Source of the DNA: an uncultured Lachnospiraceae bacterium
GTDB taxonomy: Bacteria > Bacillota > Clostridia > Lachnospirales > Lachnospiraceae
Length of the DNA: 36,040 nt
Direction of reading: 5' to 3'
Assembly (NCBI GenBank): GCA_910587155.1
Contig: CAJULA010000031.1
Location: forward strand, 1-36,040
In this document: positions 15,757 to 24,839 of the stretch, one piece after another
Layout: every line of letters starts with the position of its first letter
Position numbering within the stretch: position 1 is the first letter of the stretch
Notes under the pieces: generated by a model
Seen by the model: the letters and a program-made list of their open reading frames with translations, nothing else
The model's database searches: none
What the model was told of the DNA's origin: nothing
Program-made: the position numbers and the translations under genes

Positions 15757-17277
15757 ATGATTCAGGAAGCAATCAGAAAACTGACGGAGTATGGGATTGT
15801 AACAGGGCTGCTGGAGGAGTCGGACAGGATCTATACAAGTAACCGGCTTCTGGAATTATTTGATCTGGACGGCCCGGAGGAAGGCGAAGCGGAAGAAAAT
15901 AAAAATGACATAAATGTCAGCGTAAAAACAGAGGATCTGGAAGGGATTCTGGCGGAAATGCTGGACTATGCATGGGAAAAGGGGCTTATGCCGGAAAATG
16001 ATATTACGCATCGGGATCTCTTTGACACAAAGATCATGGGACTGCTGACACCGAGGCCGAGTGAGGTGATCGGAAAGTTCCATGCTTTATATGAAAAATC
16101 TCCGCGTCAGGCGACGGATTTTTACTATAAGTTCAGTCAGGATACGGATTATATCCGGCGTTATCGGATCGCGAGAGACAGGAAATGGACTGTGGATACC
16201 GAATATGGCAGGCTGGATATCACCATCAATCTGTCCAAGCCGGAAAAGGATCCCAAAGCCATCGCGGCTGCCAGGGCGGCAAAGCAGGGCGGGTATCCGA
16301 AATGTCTGCTGTGCAGGGAAAATGTAGGCTACCGGGGAAGGCTGAATCATCCGGCGCGTCAGAACCATCGGGTGATGCCGGTGATCATTCAGGACAGTGA
16401 CTGGAATATGCAGTATTCTCCTTATGTATATTATAATGAGCATTGTATCGTATTTAACGGTCAGCATGTGCCCATGAAGATCGAACATGGCACATTTTGC
16501 AAGCTGCTTGATTTTGTGGAGCAGTTCCCGCATTATTTTGTGGGTTCCAATGCGGATCTGCCTATTGTGGGAGGCTCTATCCTGAGCCATGACCATTTCC
16601 AGGGAGGCCGTTATGAATTTGCCATGGACCGGGCGCCGGTAGAGCGGGAATTTCAGGTGAAGGGCTTTGCGGATGTGGAAGCGGGTGTGGTAAAATGGCC
16701 CATGTCAGTCATCCGTCTGCGCAGCGCTGACCGGAAGAAACTGACAGAACTGTCAGATCTGATTCTGGAACGCTGGAGAAGCTATACCGACGAGTCGGCC
16801 TTTATCTTTGCGGAGACTGACGGTGAGCCTCATAACACGATTACGCCGATCGCTCATTATAAAGACGGGAAATTCCAGCTGGATCTGGTGCTGCGCAATA
16901 ATATTACCACCGCGGAGCATCCGCTTGGCGTATATCATCCGCATGCGGAGCTTCATCATATCAAAAAAGAAAACATCGGTCTGATCGAAGTGCTGGGGCT
17001 GGCGATTCTGCCGTCCCGTCTGAAAACAGAGATGGAGCTGTTAAAGGATGCGATTTTAAACGGCAGAAAGATTGCCGATATTGAGGCGATTGAAAAGCAT
17101 GCCAGATGGGCGGATAGTTTCCTGGCCGGCTATGAACAGGTGACGAAGGAAAATATTGACGCCATTTTGCAAAAGGAGATCGGGCTCGTATTCGGAAAGG
17201 TTCTGGAAGACGCCGGCGTATTCAAGCGGGATGAAGCAGGCAGGGCGGCATTTCGGAGGTTTACGGACAGTCTATGA
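15757..17277 (+). CDS. galT: UDP-glucose--hexose-1-phosphate uridylyltransferase (Firmicutes type 2)
   Basis: This 506-residue protein matches the longer Firmicutes GalT family rather than the ~350-residue E. coli type. It exchanges UMP between UDP-glucose and galactose-1-phosphate. Seen: PTPRPSEVIGKFHALYEKSP-like N-terminal region, CLLCRENVGYRG, the nucleotide-binding/active-site area SILSHDHFQGGRYEFAM (His residues), and HPLGVYHPHAELHHIKKENIGLIEV. AGGAG lies eight bases upstream. The stop overlaps the next start by four bases (ATGA), so the radical SAM gene is coupled to it. Confidence 0.95.
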   Translation: MIQEAIRKLTEYGIVTGLLEESDRIYTSNRLLELFDLDGPEEGEAEENKNDINVSVKTEDLEGILAEMLDYAWEKGLMPENDITHRDLFDTKIMGLLTPRPSEVIGKFHALYEKSPRQATDFYYKFSQDTDYIRRYRIARDRKWTVDTEYGRLDITINLSKPEKDPKAIAAARAAKQGGYPKCLLCRENVGYRGRLNHPARQNHRVMPVIIQDSDWNMQYSPYVYYNEHCIVFNGQHVPMKIEHGTFCKLLDFVEQFPHYFVGSNADLPIVGGSILSHDHFQGGRYEFAMDRAPVEREFQVKGFADVEAGVVKWPMSVIRLRSADRKKLTELSDLILERWRSYTDESAFIFAETDGEPHNTITPIAHYKDGKFQLDLVLRNNITTAEHPLGVYHPHAELHHIKKENIGLIEVLGLAILPSRLKTEMELLKDAILNGRKIADIEAIEKHARWADSFLAGYEQVTKENIDAILQKEIGLVFGKVLEDAGVFKRDEAGRAAFRRFTDSL

Positions 17278-18944
17278 AAGTGTTGCTGGTAGCGGTAAAT
17301 GCCAAATACATACATTCCAACCCGGCGGTTTACAGCCTGAAGGAGTATGCGGCAGAGTTTGATACGGCGATAGAGATCGTGGAATATACGGTCAATCAGA
17401 CAGCGGAAGCAATTCTTGCGGATCTTTACGGGAGAGATCCGCAGGTGATTGCTTTTTCGTGCTATATCTGGAACTGGCGGCTGATCGGGGAACTGCTGGA
17501 GGAGGTCCCCAAGATTCTGCCGGATACAGCGCTCTGGCTGGGCGGCCCGGAGGTCTCCTATGATGCGCCGCTTGTTCTCGAACGCTTTCCGCAGCTTACC
17601 GGCATTATGGTCGGAGAGGGGGAGGCCACGTTTGCACAGCTGATGCGCTATTACTGCCGGGGCGGCATGAAGCTGACAGATGTGTCAGGAATATGCCTGC
17701 CGGGCCTGGGTCTGACGAAGGCACGAGAACTTCTGCCCATGGACACGCTTCCTTTTCTCTACGGGGATTTACAGGGATTTCAGAACCGGATCATTTATTA
17801 TGAATCCGGGAGAGGGTGTCCTTTCCGGTGCAGTTATTGTCTTTCCTCGGTAGAAAAGCGGGTGCGGCTGCGCAGCCTGGTGCTTGTAAAGCGTGAACTT
17901 CTCGTTTTTCTGGAACATAAGGTGCCGCAGGTAAAATTTGTAGACCGTACCTTTAACTGTTGTCATGAGCATGCCATGGAAATCTGGCGTTTTCTGCATG
18001 AGCATGACAATGGTGTCACAAATTTCCATTTTGAGATATCGGCCGATCTTCTGAGCGGGGAGGAGCTTGGGCTCCTCGGCGCCATGCGCCCGGGACTTGT
18101 GCAGCTGGAGATCGGGGTACAGTCCACCAATCCTGAGACGCTGAGGGAAATTCACCGCAGCACGGATATGGGACGGCTGCGGGCCGCAGTGGCACAGCTG
18201 CGGAAAGGAAAAAACATCCATATCCATCTGGATCTGATCGCAGGGCTGCCGTATGAAGATTATGACAGATTTGTCATATCTTTTAACGAGGTATATGCCA
18301 TGGAACCCGACCAGCTGCAGCTGGGATTTCTGAAGGTGCTGAAGGGTTCTTATCTTTATGAAAAAGTGAAGGAGTATGGCATATCTTACCGCTGTCAGCC
18401 GCCATATGAAGTGTTATACTCGAAATGGCTGCCCTATCAGGACGTGCGCAGATTGAAGCAGGTTGAGGAGATGGTGGAGCTGTATTATAACAGCGGACAG
18501 TTTCGGTATACGCTGAGAGTACTGGAAAAGGCGTTTATCCATCCTTTCCGAATGTATGAAGAGATGGCCGTATATTATGAAAAACAGGGGTATTGTGTGA
18601 ACAGTCCTGCCAGAAGCCGGCGATATGAGATATTGCTGGCATTTGCCGTTTCGCGGCAGCCTGCGTATGAAAAGCTGTATCGGGAACTGCTGACCTTCGA
18701 TCTGTACCTGCGCGAGAAATGCAAGAGCCGTCCGTCCTTTGCGGCGGATCGTACACAATATCGGGAAGAGCTCCGCCGCAGAGAAGAAAATAAGCGCGAT
18801 CATGTGGAATGTTTCTTTTATCCGGTCTGGGAAGCCTGTACCGAAAGGCTCCTGCAGCGCAGGGAGCAGCCGGTTTTTGTACGCTTTTGCTATGACAGGC
18901 GCGATCCCTTAAACCACAATGCGCAGGTTATCGTGGGAATATGA
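17274..18944 (+). CDS. B12-binding-domain radical SAM protein (DUF4080 type)
   Basis: The 556-residue protein has an N-terminal cobalamin-binding-like Rossmann domain (about 1-150; VLLVAVNAKYIHSNPAVYSLK, GGPEVSYD) and a radical SAM domain with the cluster motif CPFRCSYC (about 179-186). The TIM-barrel region contains EIGVQSTNPETL and HIHLDLIAGLPYED, followed by a C-terminal DUF4080-like part. Such enzymes use SAM and a 4Fe-4S cluster for radical chemistry; the substrate is unknown. It overlaps galT by four bases and so is cotranscribed, but I see no functional link to galactose use. Confidence 0.88.
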   Translation: MKVLLVAVNAKYIHSNPAVYSLKEYAAEFDTAIEIVEYTVNQTAEAILADLYGRDPQVIAFSCYIWNWRLIGELLEEVPKILPDTALWLGGPEVSYDAPLVLERFPQLTGIMVGEGEATFAQLMRYYCRGGMKLTDVSGICLPGLGLTKARELLPMDTLPFLYGDLQGFQNRIIYYESGRGCPFRCSYCLSSVEKRVRLRSLVLVKRELLVFLEHKVPQVKFVDRTFNCCHEHAMEIWRFLHEHDNGVTNFHFEISADLLSGEELGLLGAMRPGLVQLEIGVQSTNPETLREIHRSTDMGRLRAAVAQLRKGKNIHIHLDLIAGLPYEDYDRFVISFNEVYAMEPDQLQLGFLKVLKGSYLYEKVKEYGISYRCQPPYEVLYSKWLPYQDVRRLKQVEEMVELYYNSGQFRYTLRVLEKAFIHPFRMYEEMAVYYEKQGYCVNSPARSRRYEILLAFAVSRQPAYEKLYRELLTFDLYLREKCKSRPSFAADRTQYREELRRREENKRDHVECFFYPVWEACTERLLQRREQPVFVRFCYDRRDPLNHNAQVIVGI

Positions 18945-18955
18945 CGTGCAGGCGG

Positions 18956-19567
18956 TTAACGCTTATCCTCTTCCTGCAGGAGGCGGGTGATGATGTTTCT
19001 GGAAAAATCGGGCAGAGCCTGAGCCGCTTCCATAAGCCCGGCCACCTTTTCGGATTCTCCGCTGTCTTTGTAGATATCGGCAAGCAGCCTGTAAGTGCCG
19101 CTGACATCTGTCCTGGTGGAAACGGCAAATTCCAGTATGGTTCTTGCCTGGGTGATGTGGCCCTGTGCGTGGAGCAGTGCGGCCCATTTCTGCAGCGTGC
19201 GTGCCAGCAGGGTGTAGTTCTGGTCATATTCCGTCAGAGCCGTAATATTGGGAGCGCCGTACATCAGCTTCAGATCCGTATTGGTGTAGCCGGTGAGATT
19301 GACGATGGTCTGTGTGGAGAGTGTGCGAATGATATCCACACATTCCCGTATATCGTCCTGGTCCGTATTCAGATCAAGCGGCAGCTTATCCAGAGGGATG
19401 GTGATGTAGGCAAGGCCGTCGAGTGATTTTCTGCGGGTGCGGTTGGCTTGTTTTTCCCGATCCCAGAATTGTTTTTCCTGCAGTTCCATGGCTCTTCGGG
19501 AACGGGTAATCATGAAAGAAAGCCAGACGATAAAGACGATAAAACTTGCCAAAAACGGTAATTTCAT
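18956..19567 (-). CDS. Membrane-anchored TPR-like protein of unknown function
   Basis: This 203-residue protein starts with one N-terminal membrane segment (FLASFIVFIVWLSFMI) followed by basic residues. The rest is probably cytoplasmic and helical; residues about 125-195 look like tetratricopeptide repeats (LLARTLQKWAALLHAQGHIT, ILEFAVSTRTDVSGTYRLLA, DIYKDSGESEKV). It may be a scaffold or sensor. AAAGGAT precedes the start. It converges with the radical SAM gene with only 11 bp between, and diverges from a small membrane peptide gene with 29 bp between. Confidence 0.72.
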   Translation of the reverse strand: MKLPFLASFIVFIVWLSFMITRSRRAMELQEKQFWDREKQANRTRRKSLDGLAYITIPLDKLPLDLNTDQDDIRECVDIIRTLSTQTIVNLTGYTNTDLKLMYGAPNITALTEYDQNYTLLARTLQKWAALLHAQGHITQARTILEFAVSTRTDVSGTYRLLADIYKDSGESEKVAGLMEAAQALPDFSRNIITRLLQEEDKR

Positions 19568-19574
19568 ATATAAT
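19546..19574 (+). promoter_or_regulatory. Promoter of the 32-residue membrane peptide
   Basis: TTGCCA (19546-19551), 17 bp and a perfect TATAAT (19569-19574). It overlaps the 5' end of the divergent TPR-like gene. Transcription would start about 15 bp before the small gene's ATG. Confidence 0.65.
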
Positions 19575-19596
19575 ATCCTTTCAACGAGGTGATTAC

Positions 19597-19695
19597 ATGT
19601 TTGATAAGAAAAAGAGAAAAATTATTTCATCTATTATTATTCTGATCATTGTACTGGCAATGCTGATGCCGATGTTATCTTATTTTATTGTATAA
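19597..19695 (+). CDS. 32-residue single-pass membrane peptide
   Basis: ATG 19597 to TAA 19695 encodes 32 residues: a basic N-terminus (MFDKKKRKIISS) and one hydrophobic helix (IIILIIVLAMLMPMLSYFIV). AGGTG lies six bases upstream and a near-perfect promoter lies just before it, so it is likely expressed. The layout resembles Prli42, the ~31-residue Listeria stressosome membrane peptide, and other small Firmicutes membrane peptides. That comparison is by general shape only and I would not assign it. Confidence 0.6.
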   Translation: MFDKKKRKIISSIIILIIVLAMLMPMLSYFIV

Positions 19696-19906
19696 TATGG
19701 TGCATTGTCAATTCTGAGGGGAAAAAAATGAACTGAATTGATAGATTTGGGCCGCGCCATGCACTTGCTGTATGGTGTCGGAGCAGTGCCGGAATGTCTG
19801 TTTCCGGGCATTTTGTGTGCATCAATTGTTGAAATTCATACCATATGACCATAAATTCATGTAAAATCTGGCGTGGGTGTGAATTGTAACGGATTTGGAG
19901 GAAGTT

Positions 19907-21565
19907 ATGAGAAAAAGGACAGGAATACTGGCTGCGGTCATGGCAGCCGCTGTGGGCGCCTTGATATTTCAGGCAGGCGTGATGGCAAAGGGGAACGGAG
20001 AGAAACGGATCGAGAACGGGATTTTTGTCGGCGATATTGATGTATCCGGTATGACCCGGGAAGAGGCGGGCGCAGCCGTGCACAGTTATGTGGACGGACT
20101 TGCGGATGTGCCTCTTACGCTGAATGCCGTGGGCGGCAATCAGGTGACGGTGACGGCAGGCGATATGGGCATCCGCTGGGAGAATGAGGATGTGGTGGAC
20201 GAAGCCGCCGGACTGGGCAAACAGGGCAATATTATCAGGCGTTACAAAGAACTGAAAGATCTGGAGCGGAACAATAAAAAATTTGAACTGGAGCTTTCTT
20301 TTGATAAAGCCGCACTGGAAAAGGTGCTGACAGAGCAGTGCAGTCAGTTTGATGTGGAGGCGCAGGACGCGTCACTGCGCAGGGAGAACGGCCAGTTTAT
20401 GATAGAGGGCGGTCAGACCGGGGAAAAAGTGGATGTTGCGGCTTCGGCAGAGCAGTTGGAAGCTTTTCTGGCGCAGGACTGGGATAAGAGCGCGGCAGAA
20501 GTGGATCTGGTCGTAGCGGTCGATGAGCCCCGGGGCAGCAGGGAGGATCTGGAAAAGGTAAAGGATGTGCTGGGTACATTTACGACCAGCTATACGTCCT
20601 CCGGCGCAGACCGGAGCGCCAATGTGTCCAATGGGTGCAGCCTGATCAATGGTACGACCGTATATCCGGGGGAGGAATTTTCCGCTTATCAGGCGGTGAG
20701 TCCTTTTTCGGAGGAGAATGGTTATCACATGGCAGGTTCCTATTTGAACGGTATGGTAGTGGAAAGCCTGGGCGGCGGTATCTGCCAGGTATCTACGACT
20801 CTGTATAATGCCGTGCTGCTCTCGGAACTGCAGGTGACAGAGCGGCATAACCATTCCATGGAAGTCAGTTATGTGCAGCCTTCGGCGGATGCGGCCATTG
20901 CCGAGAGTGCAGGCAAGGATTTTCGTTTCGTAAATAATCTGGAATATCCTATTTATATTGAAGGGTATACCCAGGATAAACATATCACATTTACTATTTA
21001 TGGTGTGGAAACAAGAGATCCGGGGCGGACCATCAGCTTTGAGAGTGAGATACTTTCCGAGACGAAACCCAGCTCCGAAAGTGTGGTTGCGGATGGAAAG
21101 CAGCCGATCGGCTATGTAAAGGTGCAGTCCGTTCATGTGGGCAGGACGGCAAAGCTTTGGAAGATTACAAAGGAGAATGGCACAGAAGTGAGCCGGGAAG
21201 AGGTCAACAGCAGCAGCTATAAAATGGTTCCCAGAACGGCTACGGTGGGGACGGCGACCTCCGATCCGGTGGCGGCCCAGCTGATTCAGGCGGCGATAGC
21301 CACAAGTGATATTGATTACATCAAAGGGGTGGCGGCCCAGCTGAAGGCGGGGGATACCACACTGGGCGGTACGGTAGCGCCTGCCGTACCGGGGCTTGAC
21401 GGCACGGTGCTGCCAGGTGTGGTGCCGGGAACTGAGGTGCCCGGCGTGGTACCTGAGGTTCCGGTTGTACCGGATGGCGGTGCGGCGCCTGTCGTACCGG
21501 AAGCGGGCGCCGCAGGAGATGCGGCGGCGCCTGCCCAGACGGATCCTGCCCAGCCGGCGCAGTAA
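19907..21565 (+). CDS. VanW family protein with peptidoglycan-binding-like domains
   Basis: The 552-residue exported protein has a signal peptide or N-terminal anchor (about 1-30). Two PG_binding_4-like segments (about 45-210) precede the VanW domain (about 225-360; FSAYQAVSPFSEENGYHMAGSY, GGGICQVSTTLYNAVLLSEL). A G5-like strand-rich part is followed by a low-complexity Pro/Val/Ala/Gly tail from about 485. VanW proteins occur beside vancomycin resistance genes but are widespread in Clostridia; their biochemical role is not settled. I chose 19907 because GGAGG precedes it. No van genes are adjacent, so glycopeptide resistance is not implied. Confidence 0.87.
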   Translation: MRKRTGILAAVMAAAVGALIFQAGVMAKGNGEKRIENGIFVGDIDVSGMTREEAGAAVHSYVDGLADVPLTLNAVGGNQVTVTAGDMGIRWENEDVVDEAAGLGKQGNIIRRYKELKDLERNNKKFELELSFDKAALEKVLTEQCSQFDVEAQDASLRRENGQFMIEGGQTGEKVDVAASAEQLEAFLAQDWDKSAAEVDLVVAVDEPRGSREDLEKVKDVLGTFTTSYTSSGADRSANVSNGCSLINGTTVYPGEEFSAYQAVSPFSEENGYHMAGSYLNGMVVESLGGGICQVSTTLYNAVLLSELQVTERHNHSMEVSYVQPSADAAIAESAGKDFRFVNNLEYPIYIEGYTQDKHITFTIYGVETRDPGRTISFESEILSETKPSSESVVADGKQPIGYVKVQSVHVGRTAKLWKITKENGTEVSREEVNSSSYKMVPRTATVGTATSDPVAAQLIQAAIATSDIDYIKGVAAQLKAGDTTLGGTVAPAVPGLDGTVLPGVVPGTEVPGVVPEVPVVPDGGAAPVVPEAGAAGDAAAPAQTDPAQPAQ

Positions 21566-21653
21566 GAGCAGCGGGTTCTTTGGCAAGGGCATGGGTACAG
21601 GCATCGGTTCAGCCGGGCCGGACGGTTATGGGCAGATACGGATGGAGACAAAA

Positions 21654-22640
21654 ATGAAGATCGGAAAAGTTCCGGAAAGCGTATTGAAGCGGTCTGTGTT
21701 AAAACAGATTCATACAAGAAGAGAAGAGGTGTTACTTGGCGCAGGCGTAGGGGAAGACTGCGCCATTTTGGCGCTGCCAAAGGAGGATGTATTTGTAGTA
21801 TCCACGGATCCGGTCACCGGTACATCCAAAGATATCGGGACACTGGCGGTACATGTGACACTCAATGATCTGGCCAGCTCAGGTGCGGAGCCGGTAGCTC
21901 TTCTGGTATCGGCGCTGCTGCCGCCGGAGACGCAGGAGCCGGAAATCCGGGAAATGATACAGGAGATGGAAGCGGTATGCGGCCCGCTGCATGTGCAGAT
22001 TGCAGGCGGACATACGGAAGTAACGACGGCAGTCAACCGGCCCGTACTTACGGTCACCGGTATCGGCAGGGCCAGAAGGGAACGCGTTATTACGACAAAA
22101 GGGGCCAGAGCAGGGCAGGATGTGGTTTTGTCCAAATGGATCGGACTGGAGGGAACAGCCATTCTGGCCAAAGAGAAGGAGAAAGAGCTGCTGACCAGAT
22201 ACCCGTCCCATCTGATCAGAGAGGCCAAGGCATTTGATCGTTACCTGAGTATCGTACCGGAGGCCGCCACCGCCGGAAAGTCCGGCGTTACGGCTATGCA
22301 TGATGTCACGGAGGGCGGTATTTTCGGCGCTCTCTGGGAGCTTGCGGAGAGTTCAGGCGTCGGACTTGAAATAGATTTAAAAAGGATTCCCATCAGACAG
22401 GAAACCATTGAGATCTGCGAATTTTTCGGAATCAATCCCTATGGACTGATTTCCAGCGGCAGCCTTTTGATGGTAACGGACGACGGACTTGGCCTGGTAA
22501 GGGAACTGGAACGGGAAAAGATTCCTGCGGCGGTCATCGGTAAAATCAGGGAGGGAAATGACAGAGTTGTCATAAATGAAGAGGAACGCAGATTTCTCGA
22601 ACCTCCGAAGGCCGATGAGCTGTATCAGGTGCTTGGATAG
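21654..22640 (+). CDS. AIR synthase / HypE-like protein
   Basis: The 328-residue protein has the PurM/HypE/SelD/ThiL fold pattern. An N-terminal AIR synthase domain has GAGVGEDCAIL, STDPVTG and VHVTLNDLASSGAEPV; the C-terminal domain has MHDVTEGGIFGALWEL and PYGLISSGSLLM. It is closest in layout to the stand-alone HypE-like AIR synthase family of Clostridia, whose substrate is not established. No other hyp genes are present, so hydrogenase maturation is not supported. GGAG precedes the ATG at 21654. It starts 88 bp after the VanW gene, with no strong terminator between. Confidence 0.85.
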   Translation: MKIGKVPESVLKRSVLKQIHTRREEVLLGAGVGEDCAILALPKEDVFVVSTDPVTGTSKDIGTLAVHVTLNDLASSGAEPVALLVSALLPPETQEPEIREMIQEMEAVCGPLHVQIAGGHTEVTTAVNRPVLTVTGIGRARRERVITTKGARAGQDVVLSKWIGLEGTAILAKEKEKELLTRYPSHLIREAKAFDRYLSIVPEAATAGKSGVTAMHDVTEGGIFGALWELAESSGVGLEIDLKRIPIRQETIEICEFFGINPYGLISSGSLLMVTDDGLGLVRELEREKIPAAVIGKIREGNDRVVINEEERRFLEPPKADELYQVLG

Positions 22641-22674
22641 AAATGAATGACAGGAACGAAACAGGAGAGGGAAA

Positions 22675-23157
22675 ATGAGAGAACAGATTCTGGCAATTCT
22701 TGAAAAAAACAGCCGTATTGATCTGAAAGAGCTGGCAGTGCTTCTCGGTGTGGAAGAGCTGGACATCGTCAATGAGATGGCGGAAATGGAAAAAGAGGGG
22801 ATCATCTGCGGCTATCATACACTGATCGACTGGGAGAAGACTTCCATCGACAAGGTGACGGCACTGATTGAAGTGCGTGTGACGCCCCAGAGGGGACAGG
22901 GATTTGACAATATTGCGGAGCGCATTTACAAATATCCTGAGGTGACGGCGGTTTATCTGATATCCGGTGCCTATGATCTGCTGGTTACGCTGGACGGTAA
23001 GAACCTGCGGGATATTTCACGGTTTGTATCGGATAAACTGTCTACGATGGATTATGTGCTGAGTACGGCGACCCATTTTATTCTCAAAAAATATAAAGAT
23101 CATGGTACGATTCTGGCAAAGAAATACGAGGATGAAAGAGAGAAGGTGTCACCATGA
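22675..23157 (+). CDS. Lrp/AsnC family transcriptional regulator
   Basis: This 160-residue protein has an N-terminal winged helix (about 1-60; ILAILEKNSRIDLKELAVLL) and a RAM/Lrp ligand-binding domain (about 70-150; VTAVYLISGAYDLLVTL). Such regulators respond to amino acids. It ends with an ATGA overlap to an aminotransferase, so the pair is cotranscribed and the regulator probably senses that enzyme's substrate or product. GAGAGGG precedes the start. Confidence 0.93.
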   Translation: MREQILAILEKNSRIDLKELAVLLGVEELDIVNEMAEMEKEGIICGYHTLIDWEKTSIDKVTALIEVRVTPQRGQGFDNIAERIYKYPEVTAVYLISGAYDLLVTLDGKNLRDISRFVSDKLSTMDYVLSTATHFILKKYKDHGTILAKKYEDEREKVSP

Positions 23158-24329
23158 GAAATCCGTTATCAGAAAAGACGGCAGGACTGAAGCCTTCCGG
23201 AATCCGTAAATTTTTTGATATTGTCAGTGAGATGAAAGATGCCATTTCACTGGGAGTAGGTGAGCCGGATTTTGATACGCCCTGGCATATCAGAGATGAA
23301 GGGATCTATTCCCTGGAAAAGGGACGTACTTTCTACACATCCAATGCGGGTCTGAAGGAACTGAAAGTAGAGATCAGTCATTATCTCAAAAGAAGATTTC
23401 AGTTAGCGTATGATTATAATTGTGAGATGCTTGTGACGGTGGGGGGCTCTGAGGCTATTGACATCGCTCTGCGTGCCATGATTAATCCCGGGGATGAGGT
23501 GCTGATTCCCCAGCCAAGTTATGTATCTTATGAACCGTGCGCCATACTGGCAGGCGGCGTGCCGGTTATCATTGATCTGAAGGCGGAAAATGAATTCCGG
23601 CTGACGGCGCAGGAGTTGCGGGAGGCGGTGACAGACAGGACGAAGATACTGGTTCTGCCGTTTCCCAACAATCCCACAGGCGCCATTATGGAGCGCAGGG
23701 ATCTGGAGGCAATCGCGGAGGTTATCGCCGAAAAAGATCTTTTTGTCATTTCCGATGAGATATACGGGGAGCTGACTTATAAGGAAAAGCATGTGTCCAT
23801 TGCGGAGATACCGGGGATGTGGGAGCGTACCATACTGATCGGTGGTCTGTCCAAATCTCATGCCATGACAGGATGGCGTCTGGGGTATGCCTGCGGGCCG
23901 AAGCTGATCATAGAGCAGATGCTGAAAATACACCAGTATGCCATTATGTGTGCGCCGACTACCAGCCAGTATGCGGCAGTGGATGCCCTCAAAAACGGGG
24001 ATGAGGATGTAAAGCAGATGAGGGAGGCATACAATCAGCGGCGGCGCTATCTTCTGTATGCGTTTGCGCAGATGGGCCTTTCCTGTTTCGAGCCTTACGG
24101 CGCTTTTTATGTCTTTCCCTGTATCAAAGAGTTTGGCATGACAAGTGAGCAGTTTGCCGAGCGGTTTCTGGCGGAAGAGAAGGTAGCAGTGGTGCCGGGG
24201 ACGGCTTTCGGTGAGAGCGGGGAGGGTTTTCTGCGTATTTCCTATGCCTATTCACTGGAAAATCTGAAAGTAGCGATCGGACGGCTGGAGAAATTTGTCC
24301 GCAGACTGCGCGCGGAGCAGGGAAAGTAA
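23154..24329 (+). CDS. Class I/II PLP-dependent aminotransferase
   Basis: The 391-residue fold-type I aminotransferase has FPNNPTGA (170-177), SDEIYGELTY (200-209; D201 contacts the PLP pyridine nitrogen) and the PLP lysine in GLSKSHAMTGWRLGY (K234). The N-terminal sequence KTAGLKPSGIRKFFDIV is typical of a Firmicutes group near aspartate/aromatic aminotransferases. Substrate is not certain. It overlaps the Lrp/AsnC gene by four bases and is followed six bases later by trmL. Confidence 0.93.
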   Translation: MRNPLSEKTAGLKPSGIRKFFDIVSEMKDAISLGVGEPDFDTPWHIRDEGIYSLEKGRTFYTSNAGLKELKVEISHYLKRRFQLAYDYNCEMLVTVGGSEAIDIALRAMINPGDEVLIPQPSYVSYEPCAILAGGVPVIIDLKAENEFRLTAQELREAVTDRTKILVLPFPNNPTGAIMERRDLEAIAEVIAEKDLFVISDEIYGELTYKEKHVSIAEIPGMWERTILIGGLSKSHAMTGWRLGYACGPKLIIEQMLKIHQYAIMCAPTTSQYAAVDALKNGDEDVKQMREAYNQRRRYLLYAFAQMGLSCFEPYGAFYVFPCIKEFGMTSEQFAERFLAEEKVAVVPGTAFGESGEGFLRISYAYSLENLKVAIGRLEKFVRRLRAEQGK

Positions 24330-24335
24330 GAGAGA

Positions 24336-24839
24336 ATGCATATTGTACTACATCAGCCGGAGATACCGGCTAACACAGGAAATATCGGACGAACCTGCGC
24401 GGCGACCGGAACGGGTCTGCATCTGATCGAACCTCTGGGATTTCGGCTGAATGAAAAAGAGATCAGGCGGGCCGGTATGGATTACTGGGAACGGCTGCAA
24501 GTATCCCGGTACGTGAATTATGAAAGATTTCTGGAGGAGAACCCGGGTGCGCGTATCTGGTATGCCACCACAAAGGCGAAAAGGGTCTACAGTGATGTGG
24601 TATTTCTGCCGGGAGACTATCTGATGTTTGGAAAGGAGAGCGGGGGGATTCCGGAAGAGATTCTGGCAGAGCATGAGACGCAGTGTATCAGGATTCCCAT
24701 GCTGGAAGGAACCCGTTCTCTGAACCTGTCAAACAGTGTGGCTGTTGTGCTTTATGAAGCATTGCGGCAAAATGGATTTGCTGATTTGGAGAAGGAAGGG
24801 AAGCTGCACCGGCTTACATGGAAAGAGGAGGACAATTAG
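24336..24839 (+). CDS. trmL: tRNA (cytidine/uridine(34)-2'-O)-methyltransferase TrmL
   Basis: This 167-residue SPOUT (SpoU) methyltransferase modifies the wobble base of certain tRNA-Leu. Seen motifs: HQPEIPANTGNIGRTCAATG near the N-terminus, FGKESGGIPEEIL in the middle and IRIPMLEGTRSLNLSNSVAVVLYEALRQ forming the knotted SAM site. It starts six bases after the aminotransferase stop. Its stop overlaps, tail to tail, the stop of the histidine kinase gene on the other strand. Confidence 0.93.
   Translation: MHIVLHQPEIPANTGNIGRTCAATGTGLHLIEPLGFRLNEKEIRRAGMDYWERLQVSRYVNYERFLEENPGARIWYATTKAKRVYSDVVFLPGDYLMFGKESGGIPEEILAEHETQCIRIPMLEGTRSLNLSNSVAVVLYEALRQNGFADLEKEGKLHRLTWKEEDN

Noticed and set aside
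19907..21565. Glycopeptide resistance locus
   Set aside because: A VanW-domain protein alone is common in Clostridia; no vanHAX, vanRS or vanY genes are nearby.
20372..21604. 410-residue frame on the - strand
   Set aside because: Antisense to the VanW gene; Arg/His-rich shadow of GC-rich codons.
21654..22640. Hydrogenase maturation gene hypE
   Set aside because: The fold matches, but no other hyp or hydrogenase genes occur here and the usual HypE C-terminal PRIC-type cysteine end is absent.
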